From: Psychrobacter sp. GP33
Lineage (GTDB): Bacteria; Pseudomonadota; Gammaproteobacteria; Pseudomonadales; Moraxellaceae
Assembly: GCF_014119005.1 (NCBI RefSeq)
Contig: NZ_JACGYX010000001.1
Location: forward strand, 1-64,000
DNA length: 64,000 bases
Reading direction: 5' to 3'
This document shows, in pieces, positions 56,393 through 64,000 of this stretch. The first letter of the stretch is position 1; each line of letters starts with the position of its first letter. The position numbers were made by a program, and so were the translations under genes. The notes under the pieces were generated by a model, which saw only the letters and a list, made by a program, of their open reading frames with translations, ran no database searches and was not told the origin of the DNA.

Positions 56393-57262
56393 ATGAAAAT
56401 CGACTTACATTGTCACAGTACCTACTCCGATGGTACGTTTGCGCCAGCCGAGGTGATACAGCGCGCGCACAGTGCTGGGGTTACCGTGTTGGCATTGACC
56501 GATCACGATACGTTAAAGGGTATTGATGAAGCACGACTGGCAGCTACTGACTGCGGCATGCAATTGATTAATGGCGTTGAGATTAGCTGTGAGCATACTC
56601 TAGATGGCGGTTATGGCAAAAATAAATCCACCAATAAAATTGTGCACGTGCTTGGGCTAAATTTTACAGACCGTGAGCAAATGCACGCCACCTTGCAGCA
56701 GTTGCAAGACAGTCGCGCCACACGTGGGCAACGCATCACTGAAAAATTGAGCGCATTGTTAAAGGTTGATTATGATGAGCTATGGCAAGAGATTTGTGCC
56801 AAAGCCGGTAATAATCCACAAGCAGTGGGGCGTGCGCATATTGGGCAAGTCTTGTTTGAGCGCGGTTTGGTCAAAACGGTACAAAAAGCCTTTGATAAAT
56901 ATCTTGCTGACAATAAAGCCGCTTACGTCCCTATTGAGGCGCTTAGTATGGCGCATGGCATTGAGCTGATTCAGGCTTGCGGTGGCAAGGCAGTATTGGC
57001 ACATCCGACCCGCTATCAGCTGTCAGCCACACGGGTGCGCAAACTGATTGCCGAATTTGCCGAGCTGGGTGGTGATGGTTGTGAGTTGCCAGCAAATAGT
57101 GAACCGCTAAGTACACGCCGCATGGTCGATCGGACAATTGCTGAACATGAATTAGCCGTTTCTATTGGCAGTGACTTTCATGGTAGCAACATGCCATGGC
57201 GGCGTATTGGTGATGTTCCAACAGTCAATCCTGAACAGCAGGGAGTTTGGGAACAGTTCTGA
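56393..57262 (+). CDS. rnm: PHP-domain 5'-3' exoribonuclease (RNase AM/YciV)
   Basis: A 289-residue PHP metal-dependent phosphoesterase. The metal-binding HCHSTYSDGTF (His6, His8) is followed by LTDHDTLKG and GVEISCEHT, and later by ISIGSDFHGSN-like SIGSDFHGSNMP. The family protein in E. coli trims 5' ends of rRNA and acts on 3',5'-bisphosphonucleotides. A short His/Lys-rich insert follows GVEISCEHT (about residues 65-80). ATG at 56393 has AAGG at seven bases. The divergent neighbour is yciB, as is common in this gene group. Confidence 0.9.
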   Translation: MKIDLHCHSTYSDGTFAPAEVIQRAHSAGVTVLALTDHDTLKGIDEARLAATDCGMQLINGVEISCEHTLDGGYGKNKSTNKIVHVLGLNFTDREQMHATLQQLQDSRATRGQRITEKLSALLKVDYDELWQEICAKAGNNPQAVGRAHIGQVLFERGLVKTVQKAFDKYLADNKAAYVPIEALSMAHGIELIQACGGKAVLAHPTRYQLSATRVRKLIAEFAELGGDGCELPANSEPLSTRRMVDRTIAEHELAVSIGSDFHGSNMPWRRIGDVPTVNPEQQGVWEQF

Positions 57263-57520
57263 CTCATACCAAATATAATAAGCCCGTAAATAGTCCTATT
57301 CGGTATATTAATAATCATTAATTTGCTATTTCAATCGTCTCAATTTAAGTCAATAATAAACGTATCCCTGCCAAAATTTATTCTGTTTCATCGTTACATA
57401 TATCCTCAGTTTATGGGCGTAAACAGATAGAAAGCGATTGCTAATTTCCGTGAAAATTGCCACACTGGATGTAACAAAGCTGCAATATAACGACACAGAA
57501 ACGCATGTGGTGGCAAATTT

Positions 57521-59053
57521 ATGGCGGTATCGATTTACCAACTGGCCTATAAAAAGCTTACTCGAATCATCTTTGAGTGGCAAGCGGCTGATAAGGCCTC
57601 GCTATTGGCGCTGTTCATTGTCATGGAAGTCTCATTACATTGGTTATGGTGCTTATATGTGTGGTTACGAAGAGACATGTATGGCAAATACGTCGATATG
57701 GCGCTGCTATATCCACTATGGGCAGGCGTTACTATACTGGGACTGTACTTCTGGTTTATGGTTGGGCATTTTGCTCGTGTAAAAAATGACTATCAGCGCC
57801 TGCATTACTGGCAAGTCGTTTTAATTATTATTTATAGTATCTACATTGCGGTTATGGTGTTGGTCATGGGGCATAGCAGTTTGGTCTCTGGCGTATCGCT
57901 GATGGGCGGTGCAATGCTTGGGATGATGCTACTACGAAGGCGATATATTTGGTATGCCTTTTTATGGCACATTGCATTAATTATCGTCGTGACTCTCATT
58001 CCCTATTTGGGTGTTAAGTTGCCCAATTTACGCCAGCTTACCATTACTTCTATTCCCCTCGATACGTACAGCTATCTCACTTACAGCGAAACCACCACCC
58101 TAGAAAACGCGATAACTGCTTCTATCTTCAAAAATGGTACTATCAGTTGGGAGATGGTGCACAAGCTGCGCTTATCGTCTTCGTTTTTTTGGCGCTCAAC
58201 CCATTTATATTTAGCTTTGCCTAAAGCCATTTTTATGGTGTATGTCTTCCGTCTTTTATTATTAATAGTTGATAATAGTAAAGCAGAAATCCTACAGCAT
58301 GCCAATCAAGATGGGCTAACCAGCTTAAATAATCGCCGCTTTGGTTTGAACCAAATGCAGCAGACCATCATCGCCACTAACGCTGGGCAAAACACCAGTG
58401 TTATCTTGATGGATTTGGATTGGTTTAAAAGCATTAATGATGACTATGGTCATGAGGTGGGCGATCAGGTGCTTTGCGAGATAGCACAAATACTCACCCA
58501 TACCTTTAGCGATATAGGCATTGTGAGTCGTTATGGTGGTGAAGAATTTTTGGTGGTGCTGCCCGATACTGGGCATGAGCATGCGATGGCACTTGCTGAG
58601 CAATTACGTGAAAATATCGCTGAACATGCGGTACAGCTTGAGGGCGGCGCTGTACTTCAGATAACCGCTAGTATGGGGTTATATACCTTAGTTTATGATA
58701 GGTTATTTAGCATCAAACAAGAATGGAAACCTGCCGACACCAATCTTGCTAAAGACACCTGGAGTATCAGAGATGGCGGCCCGTTTGTCAATCTAAAGGC
58801 ACATGCTAGTGTTAGGAGCCTTGAAATAAATGGTCACTATCGGACAAAGCCACGCCTTGATAAGCGCGCGGTATTGAAGCTCAGTCAACAACATCAAGAG
58901 CTGTTCGCCAGTGACATATGCAATTGTATTATCAGTACGGCGGATAAAGCGCTGTATAAAGCCAAAGAACGTGGACGTAATTGCGTCCTTAGCGCCAATG
59001 AGTTACTTGCAGAGGGTAGTATTTCGGAGCCGCGTTATGGTTATGGCACTTGA
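57521..59053 (+). CDS. membrane-bound diguanylate cyclase (GGDEF)
   Basis: A 510-residue protein with an N-terminal membrane region of about six helices (30-255, with a large external loop near 165-225), and a GGDEF domain that makes cyclic-di-GMP from GTP. The active site is GGEEF at residues 339-343; no RxxD inhibition site precedes it. The domain is split by an insert of about 80 residues, rich in charged residues, between TASMGLY (about 384) and the final helix ADKALYKAKERGRN (474-487). That gap is normally about 15 residues. ATG at 57521 has GGTGG upstream. The sensed signal is unknown. Confidence 0.88.
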   Translation: MAVSIYQLAYKKLTRIIFEWQAADKASLLALFIVMEVSLHWLWCLYVWLRRDMYGKYVDMALLYPLWAGVTILGLYFWFMVGHFARVKNDYQRLHYWQVVLIIIYSIYIAVMVLVMGHSSLVSGVSLMGGAMLGMMLLRRRYIWYAFLWHIALIIVVTLIPYLGVKLPNLRQLTITSIPLDTYSYLTYSETTTLENAITASIFKNGTISWEMVHKLRLSSSFFWRSTHLYLALPKAIFMVYVFRLLLLIVDNSKAEILQHANQDGLTSLNNRRFGLNQMQQTIIATNAGQNTSVILMDLDWFKSINDDYGHEVGDQVLCEIAQILTHTFSDIGIVSRYGGEEFLVVLPDTGHEHAMALAEQLRENIAEHAVQLEGGAVLQITASMGLYTLVYDRLFSIKQEWKPADTNLAKDTWSIRDGGPFVNLKAHASVRSLEINGHYRTKPRLDKRAVLKLSQQHQELFASDICNCIISTADKALYKAKERGRNCVLSANELLAEGSISEPRYGYGT

Positions 59054-59144
59054 TTCAGCTAATAAATGGAAAATAGCTCTTAAGAAAAACTGTTCTTAAA
59101 ATAGCTTAAACAACAGTTTAAAATTATGTTAATTACCAAGCTGA

Positions 59145-60377
59145 TTATAAATGCAGCTGTTGCACCAAAGCGGCAAGCACGCTGGTTGCAAAACTACCTG
59201 TAGGCAAGTTAAAGGATAATACCAGCGTTTGTGCGTCCTGCCATTCCCACTTTAAACCTTCAATGGGCAAGCGTAATGCTCGCCGTTGCGCTTTAATATC
59301 TCGTTGTATTAGACCTGTTGCCAGTTGAGTTAACACTGGATTTTGCTGTACTACATCATTCTCTAAAGCTGCCGCTGCGCCACTTACCTTATCATTGTCC
59401 ACGCCCCACAATGGGGCAGTCGGATGGATATCGCCTTCAACAAGTCGTGCGCGTAAGGCATCGTCCATTTCTTCACTTGAAAATATCGAGCCTGAGCCGT
59501 TAAGGTTAAATACTTCTCCTGCCATGCCTGTATTCCAGCTGCCGTCACGTACTCGCACTGCTAAAATCTCATTAAATACCAAGCTGCGTGCGGCAGACAA
59601 TGCCATGGTATGGTGCTCTTTTGGTGCACGTTTGCGCTTATTTTTAACATTATTTTTTCGTGCAGGTTCAGCAAACAATCTTAGCGCCTCTTTAATATTA
59701 TTACCACCATGACCAAAGCGCTGCGAACCGAAATAATTGGGTACGCCCATTTGGCTGATGTGCTCTAAATGCTGTGCTATCTTTTGTTTTGCCATGAGCT
59801 GCTGTTCTGCATCTAAGTTATCGGTTGCCAACTGAACATCACGTAAGGTAATGATAAATTGATTGGCTTGATGCGCACCGCGACCCAATTTTTTATGATG
59901 CCAGTGCTGTGCCAGTATCTGTACGGTTTCATCGTCGCCAAGATCAACAGGCGCAAAAGGGGTTGGGGGTAATTGCTTTTTAGGAATGCGCAAACTAACC
60001 CATTGCGTTGTTAAGGCGTGCCTATCTTTTAACCCCGAATAGCCGATATCGCGCAATGGAATATCTGCCCACTCTGCTAGTAATTTAGCCAGATACGCGG
60101 TATTCATACCCATTTTTTGGATATGTAGCCATAAATGTTCGCCTTCATCAGTAAAGGTATTCGGCAGAACTTCATTAACCACAAAGTCAGTTGCGACTGC
60201 CTTATATTGGGCTTGCAAAATAGGCGGTGTCATCGGTTGTGGTAACTTGGCGGTATCGGCTATTGCTGCTATATCAAGTGTGGCTATATCAGGCATTGAT
60301 ATGAGGTCAGATGTTGCATTATCTGCTGGCAGGATGGCGGTCGGCGCTATGAGTACAGTACAAGCATGATTAGTCAT
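59145..60377 (-). CDS. truD: tRNA pseudouridine(13) synthase
   Basis: Converts uridine 13 of tRNA-Glu to pseudouridine (cytosol). The 410-residue protein has the TruD signatures: catalytic Asp118 in GYSGLKDRHALTTQWV, and GVPNYFGSQRFG near residue 208. About 45 N-terminal residues rich in Ala, Ile and Asp precede the usual start of the fold (KAVATDFVVNEVLP), so the true start may be a later Met. A basic run (KNNVKNKRKRAPKE) lies in the insertion domain. It converges on the diguanylate cyclase gene. Confidence 0.94.
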   Translation of the reverse strand: MTNHACTVLIAPTAILPADNATSDLISMPDIATLDIAAIADTAKLPQPMTPPILQAQYKAVATDFVVNEVLPNTFTDEGEHLWLHIQKMGMNTAYLAKLLAEWADIPLRDIGYSGLKDRHALTTQWVSLRIPKKQLPPTPFAPVDLGDDETVQILAQHWHHKKLGRGAHQANQFIITLRDVQLATDNLDAEQQLMAKQKIAQHLEHISQMGVPNYFGSQRFGHGGNNIKEALRLFAEPARKNNVKNKRKRAPKEHHTMALSAARSLVFNEILAVRVRDGSWNTGMAGEVFNLNGSGSIFSSEEMDDALRARLVEGDIHPTAPLWGVDNDKVSGAAAALENDVVQQNPVLTQLATGLIQRDIKAQRRALRLPIEGLKWEWQDAQTLVLSFNLPTGSFATSVLAALVQQLHL

Positions 60378-60601
60378 AAAATAGGCTTCAATGATGGTTA
60401 TAAGAACAGGTATAAGAAAGTGGAAATGCTTTCAGTTTACGTTTTGCTACGCGCCAGCCATACAAGTATACAGCTGAACTTGAGTAGGCTTGCTACTATC
60501 AAGAATGTCTGTGTATTCATGACGCTATTTCGCTCACGATAATAAATTTTACTCATTATTATAATTAATAAGGCAGCAATCGCTACCGTTAAGGATGACT
60601 T

Positions 60602-62260
60602 ATGACTGACTCAAAGATTAATACCGTAACCATCAATAAAGCTGACGTTCCCAGTGGTGGTATGAAGTCGTATAAACAAGAAGATAATAGTATCATTTTA
60701 ATCACTCGTGACGATGATGAGTTTCATGCGTTCGACGGTAAATGTCCTCATGCCGGTGCAGATTTAGGCACGGGATTACGTTGTGGCAATCGCGTCATTT
60801 GTCCGTGGCATCATGGCACCTTTGATAGCCGTGATGGGTCATTATTGGAGCCAGTGGCAACGGAAGGTCTCACGCAATATGAATTCACTGATAATGGCGA
60901 TAGTCTGACTGTCAATACCGCAGCGAAAGTAGATAATACTATTGATACTAATAAACTTGAGGCAACGCATACCGTTATCGTCGGAGGTGGAGCGGCTGGC
61001 TTTATGACCGCGCATCATCTGCGCAATACGGGCTATGGCGGTAAAATTACGATAATCAGTGCTGATGATAAAGCACCTTATAATCGTACGCTGCTATCTA
61101 AAGCATTTTTAGCGGGCAATATGTCTGAAGACAAACTGTTACTTGGTGGTACGGATTGGGCAGAAAAACAGAATATTGAGTTACGCCTGAACCAAACCGT
61201 TAGCGAAGTTTTGCCAAGTGAGCGCACCTTAATTATTAATAATAATAATGTTAAAGGCAATGATAAAAAAGGTAATGGCTCAAATAATAGCGAAAAATTA
61301 ACCGCAGACTTTTTAGTCGTCGCAACGGGTGCATCTCCTATTGTACCACCCATAAAAGGTGCTGACCTTAATGGTGTTTACACCTTGCGCAGCATGGACG
61401 ATGCCAAAGTTATTAAAGCTGCCAGTGAAAATAAAAATGTCGTCATCGTTGGTACGGGCTTTATCGGTATGGAAGTCGCGTCAGCATTAGCACAGGCAGG
61501 CACGAGTAAATCTATTACTGTCATTGGGCAAAATCAGCGGGTTATGGGTAATATCATCTCAGAAACCGTCAGTAATGCATTGATTAAATTGCATGAAGAT
61601 AACGGCATTAAGTTTGTACTCGATGCCACTGTCAACGCTATTAATGGCACTGAACATAGCGATAGTGCGACAACGGTAGGTAGCATTACTCTTGCCAATG
61701 GAGAGCAACTCGATGCCGATATTGTGATTTTGGGCACAGGCGTGTTACCACGTACAGAATTACTGGGCGAAGAAATCAACCCCCGTGAAGGCGTTGAGGT
61801 TGACAGTCATCTACAATTGCGCGATGGCGTCTATGCGCTGGGTGATATTGCTAAGGCAGACGGTCAAATGGGACGATTGCGAATCGAGCATTGGCGTGTG
61901 GCATTGCAACATGGTCTGGTCACGGCAGCAGCAATTTTAAAAGATGATAGCGTTCATTCGCTTGATGAACGTGTACCGTTTTTCTGGACGATGCAGTATG
62001 GCAAAAGCTTGCGCTACAGCGGACATGCCAAAACACCCGATCATAATATTTTAATCGGAACCCCTGACACGCTTAATTATATTGAATACTATTTTGATGA
62101 TGAGGAAGATAATAGCCGCGCCACTGCCGCAAGTACGCTTGGTCATGATAAGGAGCTGATTGCCTTTGGTGAACTCTTGCGCCTTGGTCATGCGCCAACC
62201 CGCGCGCAGATTAACGCTAGATTTGATATTATTGCCCAAGCTCACGCTTTATCGCTTTAA
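60602..62260 (+). CDS. Rieske-FAD oxidoreductase (AIFL-like)
   Basis: A 552-residue fusion of an N-terminal Rieske [2Fe-2S] domain and a pyridine-nucleotide-disulfide oxidoreductase. Iron ligands are Cys48, His50, Cys67 and His70 (CPHAGA, CPWHHGTF). The FAD motif VGGGAAGFMTA lies near 131 and the NAD motif GTGFIGMEVA near 285. The protein resembles AIF-like and ferredoxin-reductase-like enzymes; the electron acceptor is unknown. An Asn/Lys-rich insert of about 20 residues (gene positions 61231-61297) occurs in a surface loop. ATG at 60602 follows AAGGATGACTT. A strong terminator follows. Confidence 0.9.
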   Translation: MTDSKINTVTINKADVPSGGMKSYKQEDNSIILITRDDDEFHAFDGKCPHAGADLGTGLRCGNRVICPWHHGTFDSRDGSLLEPVATEGLTQYEFTDNGDSLTVNTAAKVDNTIDTNKLEATHTVIVGGGAAGFMTAHHLRNTGYGGKITIISADDKAPYNRTLLSKAFLAGNMSEDKLLLGGTDWAEKQNIELRLNQTVSEVLPSERTLIINNNNVKGNDKKGNGSNNSEKLTADFLVVATGASPIVPPIKGADLNGVYTLRSMDDAKVIKAASENKNVVIVGTGFIGMEVASALAQAGTSKSITVIGQNQRVMGNIISETVSNALIKLHEDNGIKFVLDATVNAINGTEHSDSATTVGSITLANGEQLDADIVILGTGVLPRTELLGEEINPREGVEVDSHLQLRDGVYALGDIAKADGQMGRLRIEHWRVALQHGLVTAAAILKDDSVHSLDERVPFFWTMQYGKSLRYSGHAKTPDHNILIGTPDTLNYIEYYFDDEEDNSRATAASTLGHDKELIAFGELLRLGHAPTRAQINARFDIIAQAHALSL

Positions 62261-62340
62261 TAAAAAGCAGCTAAAACGGCTAGAAATATATCCATAGTGA
62301 TAAATAATAATCAAAAACAACCTTTAAAGAAATAACCACG

Positions 62341-62379
62341 AAAAAGGCTATCATTTATTTTATCTTGGTAGCCTTTTTT
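62341..62379 (+). terminator. Rho-independent terminator after the Rieske-FAD gene
   Basis: AAAAAGGCTATCA (62341-62353) pairs with TGGTAGCCTTTTT (62366-62378) over 13 bp with one wobble; a T run is built in. It works in both directions. Confidence 0.9.
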
Positions 62380-62416
62380 CAAGATTAAATTTTCAAAGTT
62401 AAATAAGGAGACGCAT

Positions 62417-63025
62417 ATGACCGATAACCATACAGACAGCTCCGTATTTTTACGCCTAGCAGTACCTAATGACATTTTGGCGCTTGAGAGCTTTCTCAAT
62501 CGTTGCTATCGCTTTGATGAAGGCTGGACGAATGAGTTTGAGCTGGTCGGCGGCATCCGTACCAATCAAGACGAGCTAAAAAGTGTCATTGCTGACCCTA
62601 CGCAATATCTGTTTGTTTATCCAAAAACAGACAATGCTCAGCGTGACGGTGAAGAAAGTGGCGAGATATTAGGCTGTATCAATGTCGGCATACATGATGG
62701 CAGCGCTCACATTGGCATGTTTGCAGTGCATCCAGAATTGCAAGGATGCGGCGTTGGGAATACATTGTTGCAGGCAGCTGAAACCTTTGCACAGCGTCAT
62801 TTATCGACCAATAATTCAACAACTGACAATTCATCTACTGGTGCGGAAAACCCTACTGTTATCAAAATGCTAGTATTAAACGGTCGCCCAAAGCTGCTCG
62901 CTTATTATCAGCGCCGTGGCTATCTCAGCACCGGCAATACCGAGCCATTTCCAGAAGATGGCAATAATGGTGAACCCAAAAAGGACGGCTTATTCTTTTT
63001 AGAATTAGCAAAATCAATCTCTTAG
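62417..63025 (+). CDS. GNAT-family N-acetyltransferase
   Basis: A 202-residue acetyltransferase. The acetyl-CoA loop is HPELQGCGVGNTLL near residues 106-119 (QGCGVG). The C-terminal segment LNGRPKLLAYYQRRGYL matches the last GNAT helix. A Ser/Thr/Asn-rich insert (about 135-152) separates beta 4 from beta 5. The substrate is unknown. AAGGAGACGCAT before ATG 62417 is a strong ribosome-binding site. The stop codon overlaps that of the convergent small gene by four bases. Confidence 0.85.
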   Translation: MTDNHTDSSVFLRLAVPNDILALESFLNRCYRFDEGWTNEFELVGGIRTNQDELKSVIADPTQYLFVYPKTDNAQRDGEESGEILGCINVGIHDGSAHIGMFAVHPELQGCGVGNTLLQAAETFAQRHLSTNNSTTDNSSTGAENPTVIKMLVLNGRPKLLAYYQRRGYLSTGNTEPFPEDGNNGEPKKDGLFFLELAKSIS

Positions 63026-63237
63026 CGATGGCTGACCCAAAAGTTATTGAATGTCAAAAAAATACCGATACTCAGCAAAATGAATGCCACAATGAGTAAG
63101 CGTTTAAACCATTTAAATGCAGGCAGGCGCGTGGCATTTTCATTAGAAGTCAAATAGGCAAACAGACACATCAGGCTAGCAACCAAGGTCATAATGCCCA
63201 AGCCAATCGGTAGAATAAACAGATATATCTGCCACAT
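63022..63237 (-). CDS. small two-TM protein of unknown function
   Basis: A 71-residue inner-membrane protein: helices at about 4-26 and 46-64 joined by a polar loop with TSNENATRLPAFKWFKR. I choose ATG 63237 (GAGAG six bases upstream) over ATG 63243, which overlaps that site. No family is recognised. It converges on the GNAT gene. Confidence 0.65.
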   Translation of the reverse strand: MWQIYLFILPIGLGIMTLVASLMCLFAYLTSNENATRLPAFKWFKRLLIVAFILLSIGIFLTFNNFWVSHR

Positions 63238-63355
63238 AGTCATCTCTCAGCGGTCGTTGCTCATTATTAATCGCATCATAACAGTATGTGGATTGCGCTG
63301 TCTGTAATGCGCTTGAAAACTGAATCATTCCCACCTTCTGTATAAGGAAAATCAC

Positions 63356-63637
63356 ATGCATATCGGCATCCTCACGTTGACATTTTCTTTACCCGGATGT
63401 GGCTCATTAAAAGAAAAACGCCAACGCATGGGCGGCTTGCATGCGCGCTTTGGTAATACGCCAAGTGTCGCGGTATGCGAAAGTGGAGAGCGTGATCGCC
63501 ATGATGCCAGTGAATGGACTTTCGTAATAGTCGGGCTGTCGAGACGTGAAATCGAGTCGCAGTGTAGTCAAATCGAAGATAAAATAGAGCGTACAGTAGA
63601 TGGTCGAGTGATGAATGTGGTGAGGGAGTTTATTTAG
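63356..63637 (+). CDS. DUF503 (YlxP-like) protein
   Basis: A 93-residue small protein of the DUF503 family. MHIGILTLTFSLPGCGSLKEKRQ is the family opening, and the alpha-beta pattern continues with FVIVGLSRREIE. Family members such as B. subtilis YlxP are proposed to help ribosome assembly (RbfA-like fold); here no nusA-infB-rbfA cluster is near. AAGGAAAATCAC precedes ATG 63356. Confidence 0.82.
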   Translation: MHIGILTLTFSLPGCGSLKEKRQRMGGLHARFGNTPSVAVCESGERDRHDASEWTFVIVGLSRREIESQCSQIEDKIERTVDGRVMNVVREFI

Positions 63638-63676
63638 GTGGGGAAGTTTTTATATATTTCAAAAAATACATAATCT

Positions 63677-63710
63677 GTAGGTTGGGTATCTCAAGCCCTA
63701 CTCAACCTAC
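63677..63710. repeat. REP-like palindromic element
   Basis: GTAGGTTGGGTA (63677-63688) and TACTCAACCTAC (63699-63710) pair over 12 bp with one wobble, ten-base loop. The GTAGGTTGGG core is of a type found as dispersed palindromic repeats in many bacteria. I see only one copy in this window. It may also serve as a terminator between the DUF503 and TM2 genes. Confidence 0.55.
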
Positions 63711-63723
63711 GGGCTATAGTTTG

Positions 63724-64000
63724 CTAACCAAATCTTTTATTGAATTCAGATTCATTCATAAATAACAATATTATTACTTCGAAAAGAGAGATTATCGCTG
63801 GAATAAATGTCCAACAGAATAATAGATACAAAATACCCCAGAGAGTTTGACCTAAATAAAACTTATGTATTCCAAAGCCTCCTAAGAACAAGGCTAACAA
63901 TGCTGCAACACCTTTACTTTTGCGATTTACATGTACGATGGTAGTGTAGTTATTAGTAGGCAAAGGAGGTGGGGCGGCTTTGAACGGTGAGGGTTTAGCA
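63724..64000 (-). CDS. TM2-domain protein, N-terminus outside the window
   Basis: The frame holds a TM2 domain: GVAALLALFLGGFGIHKFYLG is the first helix with the family motif, and the second helix follows (ILYLLFCWTFIPAIISL). The frame stays open to the right edge with a Pro-rich segment (KAAPPPLPTNN), so the start, perhaps with a zinc-ribbon or other N-terminal domain, lies beyond base 64000. The apparent TTG start at 63963 is unlikely to be real. TM2 proteins have no assigned function in bacteria. Confidence 0.78.
   Translation of the reverse strand, partial: AKPSPFKAAPPPLPTNNYTTIVHVNRKSKGVAALLALFLGGFGIHKFYLGQTLWGILYLLFCWTFIPAIISLFEVIILLFMNESEFNKRFG

Noticed and set aside
63724..63963. Complete 79-residue TM2 gene starting at TTG 63963
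   Set aside because: The frame stays open with a Pro-rich segment to the right edge of the window, so the true start is probably outside.

Overview
The window reads as chromosomal DNA of a gammaproteobacterium of the family Moraxellaceae, most likely Psychrobacter. This is inferred from moderate-to-low GC, the character of the core proteins, the Asn/Thr-rich insertions in several enzymes, and gene neighbourhoods such as dapC-glnD-map, aat-trxB next to ftsK, and the exonuclease/DUF294 pair. No database search was possible. Most of the window is housekeeping gene content. I see no transposase, integrase, phage gene, CRISPR array or rRNA operon. There is one tRNA gene, tRNA-Arg(CCG).

Layout. 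1-9 kb: a RimI-like acetyltransferase, a striking 9-bp minisatellite (14 perfect units), a MerR regulator, aat and trxB (abutting), then ftsK and an amidase. 9-19 kb, mostly minus strand: a DODA-type dioxygenase, rlmH, a DUF421 membrane protein, a small membrane protein, a PBP4-type dacB, a DEDDh exonuclease beside a cNMP/CBS/DUF294 protein, and dapC. 18.6-23 kb: an unknown two-TM protein, glnD and map. 23.8-26.5 kb: two lipoproteins (META domain, TolB-like propeller), two tandem DUF2256 zinc-ribbon genes and a PD-(D/E)XK-like nuclease gene. 26.6-31.7 kb: a BASS-family transporter lying between full-length metH and a second, decayed copy of the metH 3' end. 32-36 kb: two fasciclin-domain lipoproteins and an AGCS amino-acid/cation symporter. 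36-44 kb: lemA and two TPM-domain genes, adenine deaminase, a sirtuin, an NhaC antiporter and a YggS-type PLP protein. 44-51 kb: the tRNA, a c5-type cytochrome, an ABC-2 exporter pair, queF, proS and a DUF4230 protein. 51-64 kb: an MliC-like lipoprotein, mnmC, yciI and yciB, the PHP nuclease gene rnm, a diguanylate cyclase, truD, a Rieske/FAD oxidoreductase, an acetyltransferase, DUF503 and a TM2 protein cut by the right edge.

Functional links. tRNA and translation functions recur: aat, rlmH, proS, mnmC, truD, queF, map and the tRNA. Nitrogen and amino-acid metabolism is represented by glnD, dapC, metH, the AGCS symporter and the amidase. The envelope is represented by dacB, ftsK, yciB and many lipoproteins. 

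The most unusual content lies between genes. At least nine spacers carry short tandem near-duplications with a period of 14-17 bp. There is a long 9-bp minisatellite, a 19-bp hairpin between lemA and its TPM neighbour, and a hairpin over the start of the dioxygenase gene. The clearest accessory segment is 25.6-27.9 kb, where the duplicated metH 3' end looks like a recombination scar that brought in or enclosed the transporter gene.
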